64,000 bases of DNA from Alphaproteobacteria bacterium (GTDB taxonomy: Bacteria; Pseudomonadota; Alphaproteobacteria; Micavibrionales; Micavibrionaceae): contig JAJFGS010000013.1 of NCBI GenBank assembly GCA_021775995.1, positions 930,001-994,000 of the forward strand. Direction: 5' to 3'. A model generated the notes under the pieces. The model was not told where the DNA came from, did not search any database, and worked only from the letters and a program-made list of their open reading frames with translations. Positions 41,947-53,739 of the stretch are shown here, in pieces. Position numbers and translations under genes: made by a program. Every line of letters starts with the position of its first letter. Positions within the stretch are counted from its first letter, which is position 1.

Positions 41947-41976
41947 AGATCCCTCGACTACGCTCGGGATGACAGT
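41947..41976. repeat. Short palindromic repeat between atpD and atpC
   Basis: ATCCCTCGACTACGCTCGGG is an inverted repeat (TCCCTCG/CTCGGGA) followed by ATGACAGT. This is the widely scattered GTCATCCCGAGCG-type motif. A further stretch at 41663-41690 (ACAGAGACACGGAGTCACAG) is another common interspersed pattern. Confidence 0.7.
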
Positions 41977-42093
41977 CTTATTAGTTATTTTAAAAGCTAA
42001 CAGTGTTTTGGTCTGTCTAGGCAAATAAGGCGAAGTTTATAATTTATAAACGAGCCGAAATTTAACAACGACAGAACGAAACAATGAACGCTT

Positions 42094-43542
<1,449 letters not shown>

Positions 43543-43568
43543 TTAAATATTCGTTGTTAATTCAATCA

Positions 43569-44351
43569 TTATGTACTCTTCTTTTTAGAAGAAGCATCCT
43601 TCTTGTCCAATTCATATAAGTTCTTAACATCATCCAACTCTTGCCGAACAGAATCTACTTTAATCAAAGCGGCAAAAAATTGATCTGCCATATCCTTACC
43701 AGCTTGTGAATCAGAAGGATAATGAAGACCAAAAATTTCACGACGGAGTGCAGCAGCATCAGATCTCTGCAAATACGTAGAAGCCTGCGCAGAGTCAATA
43801 TACCCATAAACATGGGCAAATACGCGCGCCTGCATCGCATGTCCCGAAGGATAAGATGCGTGTCCTGGAATAGGAATCCCCGCCTTCAAGGTCGAAGAAA
43901 GTTGGGTAGGTCTTGCCCTTTTAAACCTTCTCTTTTCACGAAAGAGAAAATAAGACAAGTCATGATTGGCTATATCAATTAGCCCCTTAACCCTTTTCTG
44001 AACATCTGGTGAAACAAATGTCTCTAAACCAAACTTCATAGTTTTTACAAAAGTGCTTACTTCAATTTTTACAGCCTCCAACTGTTCCGGCGTACGCATC
44101 GTTTCTTGATACTGAAGCAACAAATCAATTTCCTTGGCTGTTTCTGGCGTACTATTCGCCGGGAAAGGTGGAATTGAAAAACTTAAATCTTTACTTAGAT
44201 GTGTAGGAGCACTATCTAGAATTTTAACAAAACCTGGTTCCCACATATCATCAGAAAATTGAATGTCATCTAAAGATGTTGCCCGTGCAGCCCCACTCAA
44301 CAAAAGGATACATAAAGTTATAAAGGTAATTTTAGAATAAAAAACAGACAT
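43569..44351 (-). CDS. Periplasmic PAP2 / class A acid phosphatase, inside atp operon
   Basis: A 260-aa phosphatase of the PAP2 superfamily with signal peptide ITLCILLLSGAARATS. The three active-site motifs are in order: KRRFKRARPTQ (motif 1, Lys and Arg), SYPSGHAMQARVFAHV (motif 2, catalytic His), and REIFGLHYPSDSQAGKD (motif 3, Arg and nucleophile His). This matches bacterial class A nonspecific acid phosphatases. It sits between atpG and atpD in the same direction with gaps of 8 and 53 bp, an unusual break in a conserved operon. Confidence 0.88.
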   Translation of the reverse strand: MSVFYSKITFITLCILLLSGAARATSLDDIQFSDDMWEPGFVKILDSAPTHLSKDLSFSIPPFPANSTPETAKEIDLLLQYQETMRTPEQLEAVKIEVSTFVKTMKFGLETFVSPDVQKRVKGLIDIANHDLSYFLFREKRRFKRARPTQLSSTLKAGIPIPGHASYPSGHAMQARVFAHVYGYIDSAQASTYLQRSDAAALRREIFGLHYPSDSQAGKDMADQFFAALIKVDSVRQELDDVKNLYELDKKDASSKKKST

Positions 44352-44359
44352 GATCCGTA

Positions 44360-45262
44360 CTAAACTGCCTCCGCACCTGAAATGATTTCAATTAATTCTT
44401 TTGTAATGGCCGCTTGACGTGCGCGGTTATACACAAGTGTGAGACCATCAATTTTCTCACCCGCATTACGTGTTGCATTATCCATCGCCGTCATACGCGC
44501 AGCCTGCTCCCCTGCGGCACTATCCAACAACGCACGGAACATTTGCACGCCTAAATTACGTGGCAATAACAAACCCAAAATTTCATTTTCTTCTGGCTCA
44601 AACGCATAAGGTGATAAAAGATTTTCTTCTTTTTCATCACTGACTTCAACTTGAGCATTCTCAGGAAGCTTAAACGGAATAATTTGTTGTGTAAGCGGCT
44701 CTTGCGTCAACACAGATTTAAAATTGTTATAGATCATAGAAACAACATCAATATTACCTGCTTCAAATTGCTCTAATACCATTTGTGTAATTTCATTGGC
44801 TTCGCTAAAATTAACGCGACTACCACCACCAATACCCGTAAAGCTATGCAAGATTTTATCTTTATGTGCACGTTTTAATAAATCGCGGGCTTTACGGCCG
44901 ACAGTAATAAGTTTCACCGTCTTTCCCTCACCCTCCAGTCGCATAATTTCTAACCGTGCTAAGCGGATAAGGTTTCCGTTAAATCCTCCACAGAGCCCAC
45001 GGTCGGAAGTCACAACAACCAAAAGATGTGTTTGGTCTGAACCAGTTCCAATTAATAGCTTTGGCGAAGAGCTTGTAACGATAGCACCTTCAGCTACACG
45101 CGCCAACATTTCACCCATCGCACGGGCATAAGGCTGTGATGCCTCAGCTTGGCTTTGCGCTTTTTTAAGCTTGGACGCCGCCACCATTTTCATTGCCGAC
45201 GTAATTTTTTTTGTCGACTTAACGGAAGCGATTCTATCGCGATAATCTTTCAAACTTGGCAT
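44360..45262 (-). CDS. atpG: F1 ATP synthase gamma subunit
   Basis: Rotating shaft of F1. 300 aa: the N-terminal helix [32 protein letters not shown] and C-terminal helix [46 protein letters not shown] are both intact; [12 protein letters not shown] is the conserved loop. It follows atpA after 25 bp. Confidence 0.97.
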   Translation of the reverse strand: MPSLKDYRDRIASVKSTKKITSAMKMVAASKLKKAQSQAEASQPYARAMGEMLARVAEGAIVTSSSPKLLIGTGSDQTHLLVVVTSDRGLCGGFNGNLIRLARLEIMRLEGEGKTVKLITVGRKARDLLKRAHKDKILHSFTGIGGGSRVNFSEANEITQMVLEQFEAGNIDVVSMIYNNFKSVLTQEPLTQQIIPFKLPENAQVEVSDEKEENLLSPYAFEPEENEILGLLLPRNLGVQMFRALLDSAAGEQAARMTAMDNATRNAGEKIDGLTLVYNRARQAAITKELIEIISGAEAV

Positions 45263-45287
45263 TTGAAAATTCCCTAACTTTTAAACT

Positions 45288-46838
45288 TTAAGCTGCTTTT
45301 TTATGTGCAGATACGTAACCCTTGGTGAATTTCTCCAAGAAGTTTTTCATTTCAGCTTCGAGCTTATCATCCAACTTTTGCTGTTCCGTAATTGTTTTCA
45401 AAACGTCTTTACCGTTTGCACGAACATCATCTAATAGCTTACGTTCATAATCAGAAACATCGGCAACAGCTACATCATCCGCATACCCCTTTGTTCCTGC
45501 ATAAATAACGAAAACCTGCTCAGCCATTGTTAGTGGTGAGTATTGCGGTTGCTTCAATAATTGTGTCAAACGTGCGCCACGTGCGAGCAATTTTTGCGTT
45601 GCGGGATCAAGGTCTGATGCGAACTGAGCAAAAGCTTCCATTTCCCTGTACTGTGCAAGCTCAAGCTTAATAGAACCAGAAACCTGTTTCATTGCTTTTG
45701 TTTGTGCCGCAGACCCAACACGAGAAACTGATAAACCAACGTTAATCGCAGGACGAATACCTTTAAAGAACAAGTCCGTTTCCAAGAAAATTTGACCGTC
45801 TGTAATAGAGATCACATTTGTTGGAATATAGGCAGACACGTCACCAGCTTGTGTTTCAATAATAGGAAGTGCCGTCAATGAACCAGAACCTTTTTCTTCG
45901 TTCAATTTACATGAACGCTCAAGAAGGCGAGAATGAATGTAGAAAACATCTCCTGGATACGCTTCACGTCCTGGTGGACGACGAAGAAGTAAGGACATTT
46001 GACGATAAGCCACAGCTTGCTTAGACAAATCATCATAAATGATAAGGCCGTGCTTACCATTGTTTAAAAAATACTCACCCATTGCACAACCTGTATATGG
46101 CGCAAGGAATTGCATCGGTGCAGGATCAGAGGCTGTAGCGGCAACAACGATTGAATATTCCATCGCACCATTATCTTCCAGCTCTTTAACAAGCTGTGCC
46201 ACAGTTGAACGTTTTTGGCCAATCGCTACATAAATACAGTAAAGTTTTTTGCTTTCATCATCACCAGCATTCACATACTTTTGATTAATGATTGTATCAA
46301 CAGCCACCGCAGTTTTACCTGTTTGGCGATCCCCAATAATAAGCTCACGTTGACCACGACCAACAGGCACAAGTGCATCAATCGCTTTAATACCAGACTG
46401 CATAGGCTCATGCACAGATTTACGAGGAATAATTCCTGGGGCTTTCACCTCAACACGACTAAATTCTTTCGTTTTTATCGGACCTTTTCCATCAATAGGA
46501 TTTCCTAAACCATCAACAACACGACCTAACAGCTCTTCACCAACAGGCACCTGAACAATTTCACCTGTACGACGAACAATATCACCTTCTTTAATATCAC
46601 GGTCATTACCAAAGATAACAACCCCAACATTATCAAGCTCAAGGTTCAATGCCATACCTTTAATACCACCAGGAAACTCAACCATCTCTCCGGCACGCAC
46701 TTTATCAAGACCGTAGACACGTGCCACACCATCTCCAACAGATAATACTTGACCAATCTCAGCTACGTCAGCTTGAGCACTAAAATCAACAATCTGTTTT
46801 TTTAAGATTTCTGAAATTTCTGCTGCTTTAATTTCCAT
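45288..46838 (-). CDS. atpA: F1 ATP synthase alpha subunit
   Basis: Non-catalytic nucleotide-binding subunit of F1. 516 aa: begins [16 protein letters not shown], has Walker [13 protein letters not shown], and the signature [19 protein letters not shown]. Length is typical. It follows atpH after 40 bp. Confidence 0.98.
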   Translation of the reverse strand: MEIKAAEISEILKKQIVDFSAQADVAEIGQVLSVGDGVARVYGLDKVRAGEMVEFPGGIKGMALNLELDNVGVVIFGNDRDIKEGDIVRRTGEIVQVPVGEELLGRVVDGLGNPIDGKGPIKTKEFSRVEVKAPGIIPRKSVHEPMQSGIKAIDALVPVGRGQRELIIGDRQTGKTAVAVDTIINQKYVNAGDDESKKLYCIYVAIGQKRSTVAQLVKELEDNGAMEYSIVVAATASDPAPMQFLAPYTGCAMGEYFLNNGKHGLIIYDDLSKQAVAYRQMSLLLRRPPGREAYPGDVFYIHSRLLERSCKLNEEKGSGSLTALPIIETQAGDVSAYIPTNVISITDGQIFLETDLFFKGIRPAINVGLSVSRVGSAAQTKAMKQVSGSIKLELAQYREMEAFAQFASDLDPATQKLLARGARLTQLLKQPQYSPLTMAEQVFVIYAGTKGYADDVAVADVSDYERKLLDDVRANGKDVLKTITEQQKLDDKLEAEMKNFLEKFTKGYVSAHKKAA

Positions 46839-46878
46839 TTACTTTTTCCTCTTTTTTTAAACTTATAAAATTTTTATA

Positions 46879-47487
46879 TTAATTTTGATTAGCAACTTTT
46901 TTATTGCTTGTGTTGCTATTCGCATTTGATTTCATCGCAATTTTCAAACGTTCCAATTTACGTTTCACAGAATCGTCAACCATTTGCGAGCCAACAGTAA
47001 CAACCATACCGCCAATTAAATCTTCTTGAACATCAACCTTAACAGCCACCGCTTGCCCCATGGCTTTTGTCAGTGACTCTTGCAAGGCGTTCTCTTGCTC
47101 TTTTGTTAGCTTGAACGCAGAAGAAACATGGGCGGAAACTTCTCCACGAAGGCGCGATATATTTATACGTGCCGCATTCATAATACTTGGCAACATACCT
47201 AAACGACGGTTCTGCGCCAAAAGGCTAAGAAAATTAACTGTGATATCCTGAAACTTAGCTTTTTCGGCAATAGCCTGAATAGCTTGTTGTTGCTGAATTC
47301 TTGATACAAGCGGAGATTTGATTAATGTTTGTAAATCAATAGAGCTAGCCATCATAGCCTCAAGATCATTCAAATCTTGCTCAACAGAATCAATTTTACC
47401 AGCACCATTGGAAGAATCGGCGGCAATTTCCACCAGAGCGGTTGCATATCTTAAGGCGGCTGCGCCAGAGGTCTGTTTGGAGGCCAC
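46879..47487 (-). CDS. atpH: F1 ATP synthase delta subunit
   Basis: Stator subunit linking F1 to F0. The frame is open from 47568, but the strongest ribosome binding site (AAAGGGA) lies just before a GTG at 47487, giving a 202-aa protein starting VASKQTSGAAALRYATALVEIA, which matches family starts. An ATG at 47535 is a weaker alternative. The C-terminal signature LIGGMVVTVGSQMVDDSVKRKLERL is intact; a hydrophilic tail (SNTSNKKVANQN) follows. First gene of the F1 operon; Fo genes are not in this window. Confidence 0.9.
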   Translation of the reverse strand: MASKQTSGAAALRYATALVEIAADSSNGAGKIDSVEQDLNDLEAMMASSIDLQTLIKSPLVSRIQQQQAIQAIAEKAKFQDITVNFLSLLAQNRRLGMLPSIMNAARINISRLRGEVSAHVSSAFKLTKEQENALQESLTKAMGQAVAVKVDVQEDLIGGMVVTVGSQMVDDSVKRKLERLKIAMKSNANSNTSNKKVANQN

Positions 47488-47617
47488 TTTTGGTCCCTTT
47501 TGTTTGCTTATTAAAACTTGATGAGGATTTAGCATAGGAAACCGAGCCATGCAAGCGTTCCCAAGCAAAAATTAAGCAAAAAACGTAGTTTTCAAGAAGT
47601 TATTCCAAAAGGGGCGC

Positions 47618-48421
47618 TTAACCGTATAACCAATGCCACTGAAACCAGCCAAAACGCTCAGGATACAGATAAAACGCAATTGATTTCAGTATAAGCAAAT
47701 GAACCACATAAATCTCTAAACTATGGCGTCCCATGAGCTGTAAAGGCGCTATTATGAAATGGGGGCATTTTACCGTAAATTCAGGATAAGTCTTTGGCTT
47801 AAATAAGATTAACATATAACAAACAGCCACGAGCCCAACGACCAGCAGAATTGCTTCCACCTGATTAAAAGCAAAGCTCAATGCTTCAAACCCTGCATGT
47901 GTCAAAACGGCCAATAACATGAACCCATATTTAACTTGAGCTGAAATATTATTTTCTTTATCCCTTACAAAATAGCCAAGCATGGCAAACAAAAAAGCAA
48001 ACGTCCCATAATCAAAAACCACCGAGGTTGGAATAACCAGCAACGCTAAAAGAACATAAGTAAACAATGCAGATTCTTTATTTTTTAAAAAATTAAGTGC
48101 CAAACTGTCGACAACCAGACGTGCCGCTAATATTGTAAAAAATATATTCAAACTAAAGATAGATTCTCCAACAACAATATTACTGACAACAAGAATAGAA
48201 CCACCAATCCATAGCAAAGGTGCCAGCTCCCTTGTCTGGGCATACCCAATAAGGAACAGCCAAACAGGCATCGACATACGCCCTACCAATCTCCATTCAT
48301 TCTGTTCGGGAAATAAATACATGCCGATGTGATCAACAACCATCGTAATCACGGCAAATGATTTCAAAAGATCATAAGAGGTTAGCTCTTGAGGCAAATT
48401 TTTAGAAAGCTGTATTTTCAT
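47618..48421 (-). CDS. TraX-family multi-pass membrane protein
   Basis: 267 aa with seven or more TM helices. LTSYDLLKSFAVITMVVDHIGMYLFPEQNEWRLVGR is the characteristic N-terminal pattern of TraX-family acyltransferase-like proteins, and the C-terminus GRHSLEIYVVHLLILKSIAFYLYP also fits. In F plasmids TraX N-acetylates pilin, but chromosomal homologues have unknown targets. No conjugation gene is present. It is upstream of atpH in the same direction, 130 bp before its start. Confidence 0.78.
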   Translation of the reverse strand: MKIQLSKNLPQELTSYDLLKSFAVITMVVDHIGMYLFPEQNEWRLVGRMSMPVWLFLIGYAQTRELAPLLWIGGSILVVSNIVVGESIFSLNIFFTILAARLVVDSLALNFLKNKESALFTYVLLALLVIPTSVVFDYGTFAFLFAMLGYFVRDKENNISAQVKYGFMLLAVLTHAGFEALSFAFNQVEAILLVVGLVAVCYMLILFKPKTYPEFTVKCPHFIIAPLQLMGRHSLEIYVVHLLILKSIAFYLYPERFGWFQWHWLYG

Positions 48422-48464
48422 TCATTAATTATATGTCATTTATAATGAATCTGAATAATTAAAA

Positions 48465-48489
48465 TAAACTTATTTGTATAATAAGTTTA
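48465..48489. promoter_or_regulatory. Palindrome in divergent promoter region
   Basis: TAAACTTATT (48465-48474) and AATAAGTTTA (48480-48489) are perfect 10-bp arms with a 5-bp spacer, in the 110-bp gap between the TraX-like gene and the spermidine-synthase-like gene. It could be an operator for one or both. Confidence 0.45.
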
Positions 48490-48531
48490 TCTATCTATCC
48501 TAATATCTCCATAATAAAGAAAAGCAAAAGA

Positions 48532-49965
48532 ATGAAAAAAGCTATATTTCTCTATTTTATAATATTTATAGAAGGATATGTTGTTCTATCCACTGAGCTT
48601 CTTGCCATAAGGCAAATAACGCCCTATGTCGGTGCAGGTACTGATACAACATCAATTATTATTGCTGCCGTTTTATTACCCTTGGCTTTGGGGTATTACG
48701 TTGGCGGAAAGTTTAAGCCAAAATTAGGCTTAATGGGTAAACGAATTACAATTCGTCGCAAACTTCTTCAAAATATCTTTATCTCAACAATATTTTTAAT
48801 CTTTGGATTATCTTTTGTCTTTGTTCATGATTTTTTTGAACTGTTTTTTATTTCCGTTCATCACAACAGCAGACTAAACACGTTTATTTATGCAATGGTA
48901 TTTATCGTGTTTCCTGTTTTTCTTTTGGCACAAACCATACCACTTACAAGTAATTTATTTAAAGAACAGAAATTATCTACAATAACTGGAAAAATGCTTT
49001 TTTTCTCAACTCTCGGCTCTTTAATGGGCGCTACTTTTTCTACATTGGTTTTAATGGCGACTATAGGTGTTAATTTAACCGTGACAGTGACGATTTTTTG
49101 CCTGTGTTTTTTATATATACTTTTATCTAAAAGACTAATATCGAAGCAAATTATAGCCATCATCTTATTGGCAAGCGCCTCCCTATATATAAACAGCGAC
49201 ACAGTCATGAAAAAATCTAATATCGTTCAGAGCAACAACTATCATACAATACAAATAACCGAAAATAAAAACGGCAAACGATTAATGAAATTAAATGGTC
49301 ATTATTCAGCTGGCCTCAATAAAAATGAAAGCCTTCCTTTTGGTTATATGAAATTTTTTGAAAATAATTTTATTCGCCCCATCCAAAACAAAGGAGAAGT
49401 TAAGTCAATCTTAGTTATAGGATCAGGTGGATTTACCCTTGGCTTACAAGATAAAAAAAATAACTACGCTTTTGTAGATATTGATGGGGACCTTAAAGAC
49501 ATTTCTGAACAATATTTTTTGAAACAAAAACTAGGTGAAAATAAAAAATTTCATGTAATACCGGCAAGAGGTTTTTTACAACAAGCCATCAGTAAAAACC
49601 AAAAATATGACCTCATTATTATTGATACCTTTTTAGGCGTTAAGATCCCTGAACATCTTATCACTAAAGAATTTTATGAAACTGTTAAGTTAAGCCTAAA
49701 AGACAATGGCATTGTTGCCATCAACATTATTGCATCGCCTACATTTAACAATGCATTTAGTGTAAATTTGGATAACACGCTGAACGAAGTATTTCCGAAT
49801 ATAAACCGAGATGTTGTTGGCAACTATAACGCTTGGATAAGCAGGCCTCAAACTGTTAGAAACATCGTCTATAGCTATTTCAACAAAAAATATGATGAAG
49901 AGCCTGCTATTTATATAGATGATAAGGCTTCTCCCTACTATGATAAGACCAAGCCCATTGACTAA
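48532..49965 (+). CDS. Membrane-fused spermidine synthase-like protein
   Basis: 477 aa. The first 200 residues are hydrophobic with six to seven TM helices, beginning FLYFIIFIEGYVVLSTELLAIRQITPYVGAGTDTTSIIIAA, the pattern of fused MFS-like/spermidine synthase proteins. The C-terminal half carries the aminopropyltransferase-like Rossmann domain: SILVIGSGGFTLGL, FVDIDGDLKDISEQYF, and YDLIIIDTFLGVKIPEHLITKEFY. The SAM loop is degenerate (GSGGFT), so catalysis of true polyamine synthesis is uncertain. AT-rich. It converges with priA, 6 bp between stops. Confidence 0.75.
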   Translation: MKKAIFLYFIIFIEGYVVLSTELLAIRQITPYVGAGTDTTSIIIAAVLLPLALGYYVGGKFKPKLGLMGKRITIRRKLLQNIFISTIFLIFGLSFVFVHDFFELFFISVHHNSRLNTFIYAMVFIVFPVFLLAQTIPLTSNLFKEQKLSTITGKMLFFSTLGSLMGATFSTLVLMATIGVNLTVTVTIFCLCFLYILLSKRLISKQIIAIILLASASLYINSDTVMKKSNIVQSNNYHTIQITENKNGKRLMKLNGHYSAGLNKNESLPFGYMKFFENNFIRPIQNKGEVKSILVIGSGGFTLGLQDKKNNYAFVDIDGDLKDISEQYFLKQKLGENKKFHVIPARGFLQQAISKNQKYDLIIIDTFLGVKIPEHLITKEFYETVKLSLKDNGIVAINIIASPTFNNAFSVNLDNTLNEVFPNINRDVVGNYNAWISRPQTVRNIVYSYFNKKYDEEPAIYIDDKASPYYDKTKPID

Positions 49966-49971
49966 GTATAT

Positions 49972-52149
49972 TCAGTAGAAACTTTGTGGATCTATATCTA
50001 TTTGCACACGAATTTTTGAAGACAGCTTTATGCTTCCAACCCAATGCTTAATTGTTTTTTGAACGTCGATAGATTTGTCACTACGTATTAACAAGCGACG
50101 GCGAAATTTTCCACGCAAACGATACATCGGTGCTTCAGCGGGGCCTAGTGTTTGAATTTTTTCACCTTGTGGTGCAGCACGGCCTAGCACCATAGCGGCC
50201 TGTTCTACTTCATTTTCATCACGCCCCGATACAATGATTCCCACCAACCTAGAAAAAGGCGGCATGTTTGCAGATTCACGTTCAGATAGCTCTACTTCCA
50301 TAAATTCATCGCGCTCTCCACTGGCTAACGCCTGCATCACCCGCGCCTCTGGTGTAAAGGTTTGCAAATAAACAACACCCTTTTCAGCTTCGCGCCCTGC
50401 ACGTCCTGCCACTTGATGAAGAAGTTGGTAAACACGTTCTGTTGCCCGCAAATCACCGCCTGTTAACCCTAAATCACCATCAACGACACCCACACAAGTT
50501 AGCTTAGGGAAATGATGACCTTTGGCAATAATCTGCGTGCCAATAATAATATCAACGTCACCGCTTTGTATTTCATCTAACTTCGCTCGTAATTCATCAT
50601 GCGTTGTCGCTGTATCACTGGACAGCACACAAACACGAGCTTCAGGGAAACGCTCTTTAACTTCTTCTAATATACGCTCCACCCCTGGGCCACAGGCAGC
50701 TAAGGAATCAGGCTCGCTACATTCAGGACAAATGTCAGGCATTTTCACGTAATGATCGCAATGATGACAGTGTAACTTTCCCGTGCGGCGATGTTCAATC
50801 AACCACGCGGTACAACGTGGACATTGAAACCGATGTCCACAATGGCGGCACAATGTTAATGGGGCATAGCCTCGACGATTCAAAAACAATAAGGCTTGCT
50901 GTTTTTTCTCAAGTGTTTCCGCTACCGCTTTTTCTAAGGTAGGCGCAATAAAATGTTGCCGGTCTTCTGGTTTATCGACTTTTAAATCAATTAAATGAAT
51001 ATCAGGCAAGCTTGCGCCGCCATGACGCATTGGTAAGCTTAAGTGCTTATACCGCCCTTCCCATGCATTTTGTATTGTCTCTAAGGATGGCGTTGCCGAT
51101 ACCATAACGATAGGAAAGCTTCCTAAACTTGCTCGCACCACCGCCATATCTCGTGCATGATAAATCACACCTTCTTCTTGCTTATAGGCTGGGTCATGTT
51201 CTTCATCAACAATGATCAGACCTAAATCTTGGTATGGTAAAAACAGAGCCGAACGCGCACCAATCACAACCTTGCTCTGTCCTTCAGCAACACCACGCCA
51301 TGTGGTTTTACGTTTTGCTACACTTAATGATGAATGCCAAAGAGCTGGCGCACAACCAAACCGTGTTTTAAACCGATCCAAAAACGCATTTGATAGGGCA
51401 ATTTCAGGAAGCAATATAAGCACTTGTTTATTTTGCCTTAACGCTTCTGCTACCGCTTCAAAATAAACTTCTGTTTTTCCTGCACCCGTTACACCATCCA
51501 ATAACGCCGCGCTATAGCTCTTATCTTTCACCATACTCACTAAAGTGTCAGCACATTCGCGTTGCGGTGCAGACAGCAACGCCCCTGCCCGCTCACTATC
51601 AGGCACCCGACAAGGTGGCGGTGTTTGCAGTTCTACTGTTTTTAAAAAACCTTTATTAAAAAGTGTTTTAATAACACCTGTTGAACATTCTGCCTCTTCT
51701 GCCAATTCCGAAGCACGGCGCGGTAACCCATCTTGTGCGACATCTAATATCCGTTTAGCCGCAGGAGATATTCCCTTATCATCTGGCCTTTGTTCCCCAA
51801 TCACATAACCCGTTATTGTTACAGGCGGTTCTAATGCTTTTGGAACACTCAACGTTAATTTTAAAACCGCCCCCTTGGCCGCCATGGTATAGCCCGCCAT
51901 CCAATCCAAAAACTTCCGATGGACATCAGGCAACGGTGGTAGATTATAATTAGAAATAATGGGTTTAATTTTATTGGGTTTTACATCTCCCGCACCATCA
52001 CCCCAAATGACGGCGGGAATCTCGCGACTTCCCAACGGTACACACACATAATCCCCCGCCTGCCCCTCAATATGTATCGGTAGGGCATAGTCATAGGCCT
52101 TATCAATAGGGTAAGGGGTCAATACGGCTTTGGTATTCTGTGTGTTCAC
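49972..52149 (-). CDS. priA: Primosomal protein N' (replication restart helicase)
   Basis: PriA recognises stalled forks and reloads the replisome. 725 aa, standard length. The N-terminal DNA-binding domain is followed by Walker A LLDGVTGAGKTEVY, DEEHDPAYK (Walker B), and SATPSLET. Two zinc-binding Cys clusters are clear: CRHCGHRFQCPRC and CHHCDHYVKMPDICPEC. Helicase motifs GTQIIAKGHHFPK and HQVAGRAGREAEKG are intact. It is divergent from the aldolase gene. Confidence 0.97.
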   Translation of the reverse strand: MNTQNTKAVLTPYPIDKAYDYALPIHIEGQAGDYVCVPLGSREIPAVIWGDGAGDVKPNKIKPIISNYNLPPLPDVHRKFLDWMAGYTMAAKGAVLKLTLSVPKALEPPVTITGYVIGEQRPDDKGISPAAKRILDVAQDGLPRRASELAEEAECSTGVIKTLFNKGFLKTVELQTPPPCRVPDSERAGALLSAPQRECADTLVSMVKDKSYSAALLDGVTGAGKTEVYFEAVAEALRQNKQVLILLPEIALSNAFLDRFKTRFGCAPALWHSSLSVAKRKTTWRGVAEGQSKVVIGARSALFLPYQDLGLIIVDEEHDPAYKQEEGVIYHARDMAVVRASLGSFPIVMVSATPSLETIQNAWEGRYKHLSLPMRHGGASLPDIHLIDLKVDKPEDRQHFIAPTLEKAVAETLEKKQQALLFLNRRGYAPLTLCRHCGHRFQCPRCTAWLIEHRRTGKLHCHHCDHYVKMPDICPECSEPDSLAACGPGVERILEEVKERFPEARVCVLSSDTATTHDELRAKLDEIQSGDVDIIIGTQIIAKGHHFPKLTCVGVVDGDLGLTGGDLRATERVYQLLHQVAGRAGREAEKGVVYLQTFTPEARVMQALASGERDEFMEVELSERESANMPPFSRLVGIIVSGRDENEVEQAAMVLGRAAPQGEKIQTLGPAEAPMYRLRGKFRRRLLIRSDKSIDVQKTIKHWVGSIKLSSKIRVQIDIDPQSFY

Positions 52150-52231
52150 AAAACCTCTCTCTTGAAATTATAGATCTAACTGTTTACTTATATTAAGCAG
52201 AATACACTTAAACCATAAGAGAGATAAACCC

Positions 52232-52888
52232 ATGAAATTTTTTGCCGATACTTCCGATCTTGATGCCATTAAAGACCTTGCTGACTGCGGCATGCTGGAC
52301 GGTGTAACCACCAATCCTTCAATTATTGCAAAATCAGGCAAAGAATTTATCCCACTTATCCAAGAAATCTGCAAAATCTGCGATGGCCCCGTCAGTGCTG
52401 AAGTCGCCTCTACTGACTTTGCAACCATGATGAAAGAAGGCGAGAAATTGGCTGGAATCGCCGAAAATATCGCCGTAAAAGTCCCTTTAACCGAAGCGGG
52501 TCTTAAAGTATGTAAAAATCTAAGTGATAACGGCACAATGGTGAATGTGACACTATGTTTTTCACCCTTACAGGCTCTCTTGGCCGCCAAAGCTGGCGCA
52601 ACCTTCATTTCTCCTTTTGTTGGACGTCTTGATGATATTGGTCAAACAGGCATGGATTTAATCGCTGAAATTCTCACAATTTATGATAATTATCCTGAAT
52701 TCTATACCGAAGTCCTCGTGGCTTCCGTCCGTCACCCACAACATATCCGTGAAAGTGCGCTAATGGGTGCCGATGTCGTAACCTGCCCACCAGCTGTGAT
52801 TAAAAAACTTTATAAGCACCCTCTAACCGACAATGGTCTTGCCGCTTTCGTTGAGGACTGGAAAAAAACGGGGCAAAGTATCCTTTAA
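52232..52888 (+). CDS. fsa: Fructose-6-phosphate aldolase / transaldolase-like
   Basis: Small transaldolase of 218 aa, which in this subfamily often has fructose-6-phosphate aldolase activity. [32 protein letters not shown] is the family start. The Schiff-base Lys is in [12 protein letters not shown] at about residue 86, and [11 protein letters not shown] is also conserved. A palindromic element begins 10 bp after the stop. Whether it acts as transaldolase (tal) or aldolase (fsa) cannot be read from the sequence. Confidence 0.93.
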   Translation: MKFFADTSDLDAIKDLADCGMLDGVTTNPSIIAKSGKEFIPLIQEICKICDGPVSAEVASTDFATMMKEGEKLAGIAENIAVKVPLTEAGLKVCKNLSDNGTMVNVTLCFSPLQALLAAKAGATFISPFVGRLDDIGQTGMDLIAEILTIYDNYPEFYTEVLVASVRHPQHIRESALMGADVVTCPPAVIKKLYKHPLTDNGLAAFVEDWKKTGQSIL

Positions 52889-52898
52889 TCTCTTTTTT

Positions 52899-52986
52899 CG
52901 TCATTGCGAGGAGCCTATAAGGCGACGCGGCAATCCACCTTATAATCTCTCTGGATTGCTTCGTCATTTCATTCCTCGCAATGACG
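52899..52986. repeat. Palindromic interspersed element between fsa and DUF484 gene
   Basis: Arms CGTCATTGCGAGGAG and CTCGCAATGACG with inner GCGGCAATCC/GGATTGCTTCG. It is the same element as at 19109-19273 but without the nested insertion. It may terminate fsa and leaves only 21 bp for the DUF484 promoter. Confidence 0.88.
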
Positions 52987-53007
52987 TAATATATGCTAAA
53001 ATGAAGG

Positions 53008-53709
53008 ATGACTGATTCAAAAGAGATTGATATGCCGCGCCTGACTGCCGATGATGTAATAGAATTTTTGAGAGATAATCCAAAATTTCTACAACAAAAT
53101 CCAGAGGCTTGCGATTTTCTTATTCCACCCAAAAATGATGATAAGAATGTTACAGACTTCCAAGGCTTCATGATTAAACGTCTTAAAGACGATAAAGAAA
53201 AAGTAATCGAGACCACCCAAAGCATTGTTGAAAACGTGCGCTCCAACATGAACAATCAACAACGCATTCATAAAGTTATTTTACGCCTGCTTGAAGCACG
53301 CAACTTCGAAGAATTCATCCACATTATTACGATGGATTTATCAACCATGCTGGACACAGATATTTCGGTCTTGGTTGTTGAAAGCAACGGGGAAGATATC
53401 CCTAATATAACGACCAGCGGCATCCGTGTTCTGCCTGAAGGTACAATCGATAAATGGATGAACGGACAAAATGTCTTATTACAATCCAATATCACAGGCA
53501 TTGAAGCCATTTTTGGCGGTGGTGCAACCCTTGTTCAATCGCAAGCCTTATTACGTGTTGGCATATCAATGGATACACCACCCGCAATTCTTGCCTTTGG
53601 TTCTCGTGACCCTATGATGTTCCAAGATAGCCAAGGTACTGAGCTTATTGCTTTTCTTGCTCAAGTCGTTGAACGTAGCTTTAGAAGCTGGCTTAATTTA
53701 GCAAGTTAA
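53008..53709 (+). CDS. DUF484 family protein
   Basis: 233 aa, a GAF-like DUF484 protein usually found beside xerC. The N-terminus DVIEFLRDNPKFLQQNPEACDFLIPP, then VTDFQGFMIKRLKDDKEK, the HKVILRLLEARNFEEFIHI helix and the C-terminal FGSRDPMMFQDSQGTELIAFLAQVVERSFRSWL fit the family. The ATG at 53008 has GAAGG directly adjacent (too close); the ATG nine codons later (53032) may be the true start. It is followed by xerC after 30 bp, the common arrangement. Confidence 0.9.
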   Translation: MTDSKEIDMPRLTADDVIEFLRDNPKFLQQNPEACDFLIPPKNDDKNVTDFQGFMIKRLKDDKEKVIETTQSIVENVRSNMNNQQRIHKVILRLLEARNFEEFIHIITMDLSTMLDTDISVLVVESNGEDIPNITTSGIRVLPEGTIDKWMNGQNVLLQSNITGIEAIFGGGATLVQSQALLRVGISMDTPPAILAFGSRDPMMFQDSQGTELIAFLAQVVERSFRSWLNLAS

Positions 53710-53739
53710 AAAAACCTTCTTCTATGCTAAACTATTTTC

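Noticed and set aside
47618-48421. TraX-like gene as sign of a conjugative element
   Set aside because: No relaxase, coupling protein or pilus genes are near and the neighbours are core atp genes; chromosomal TraX-like proteins are common.
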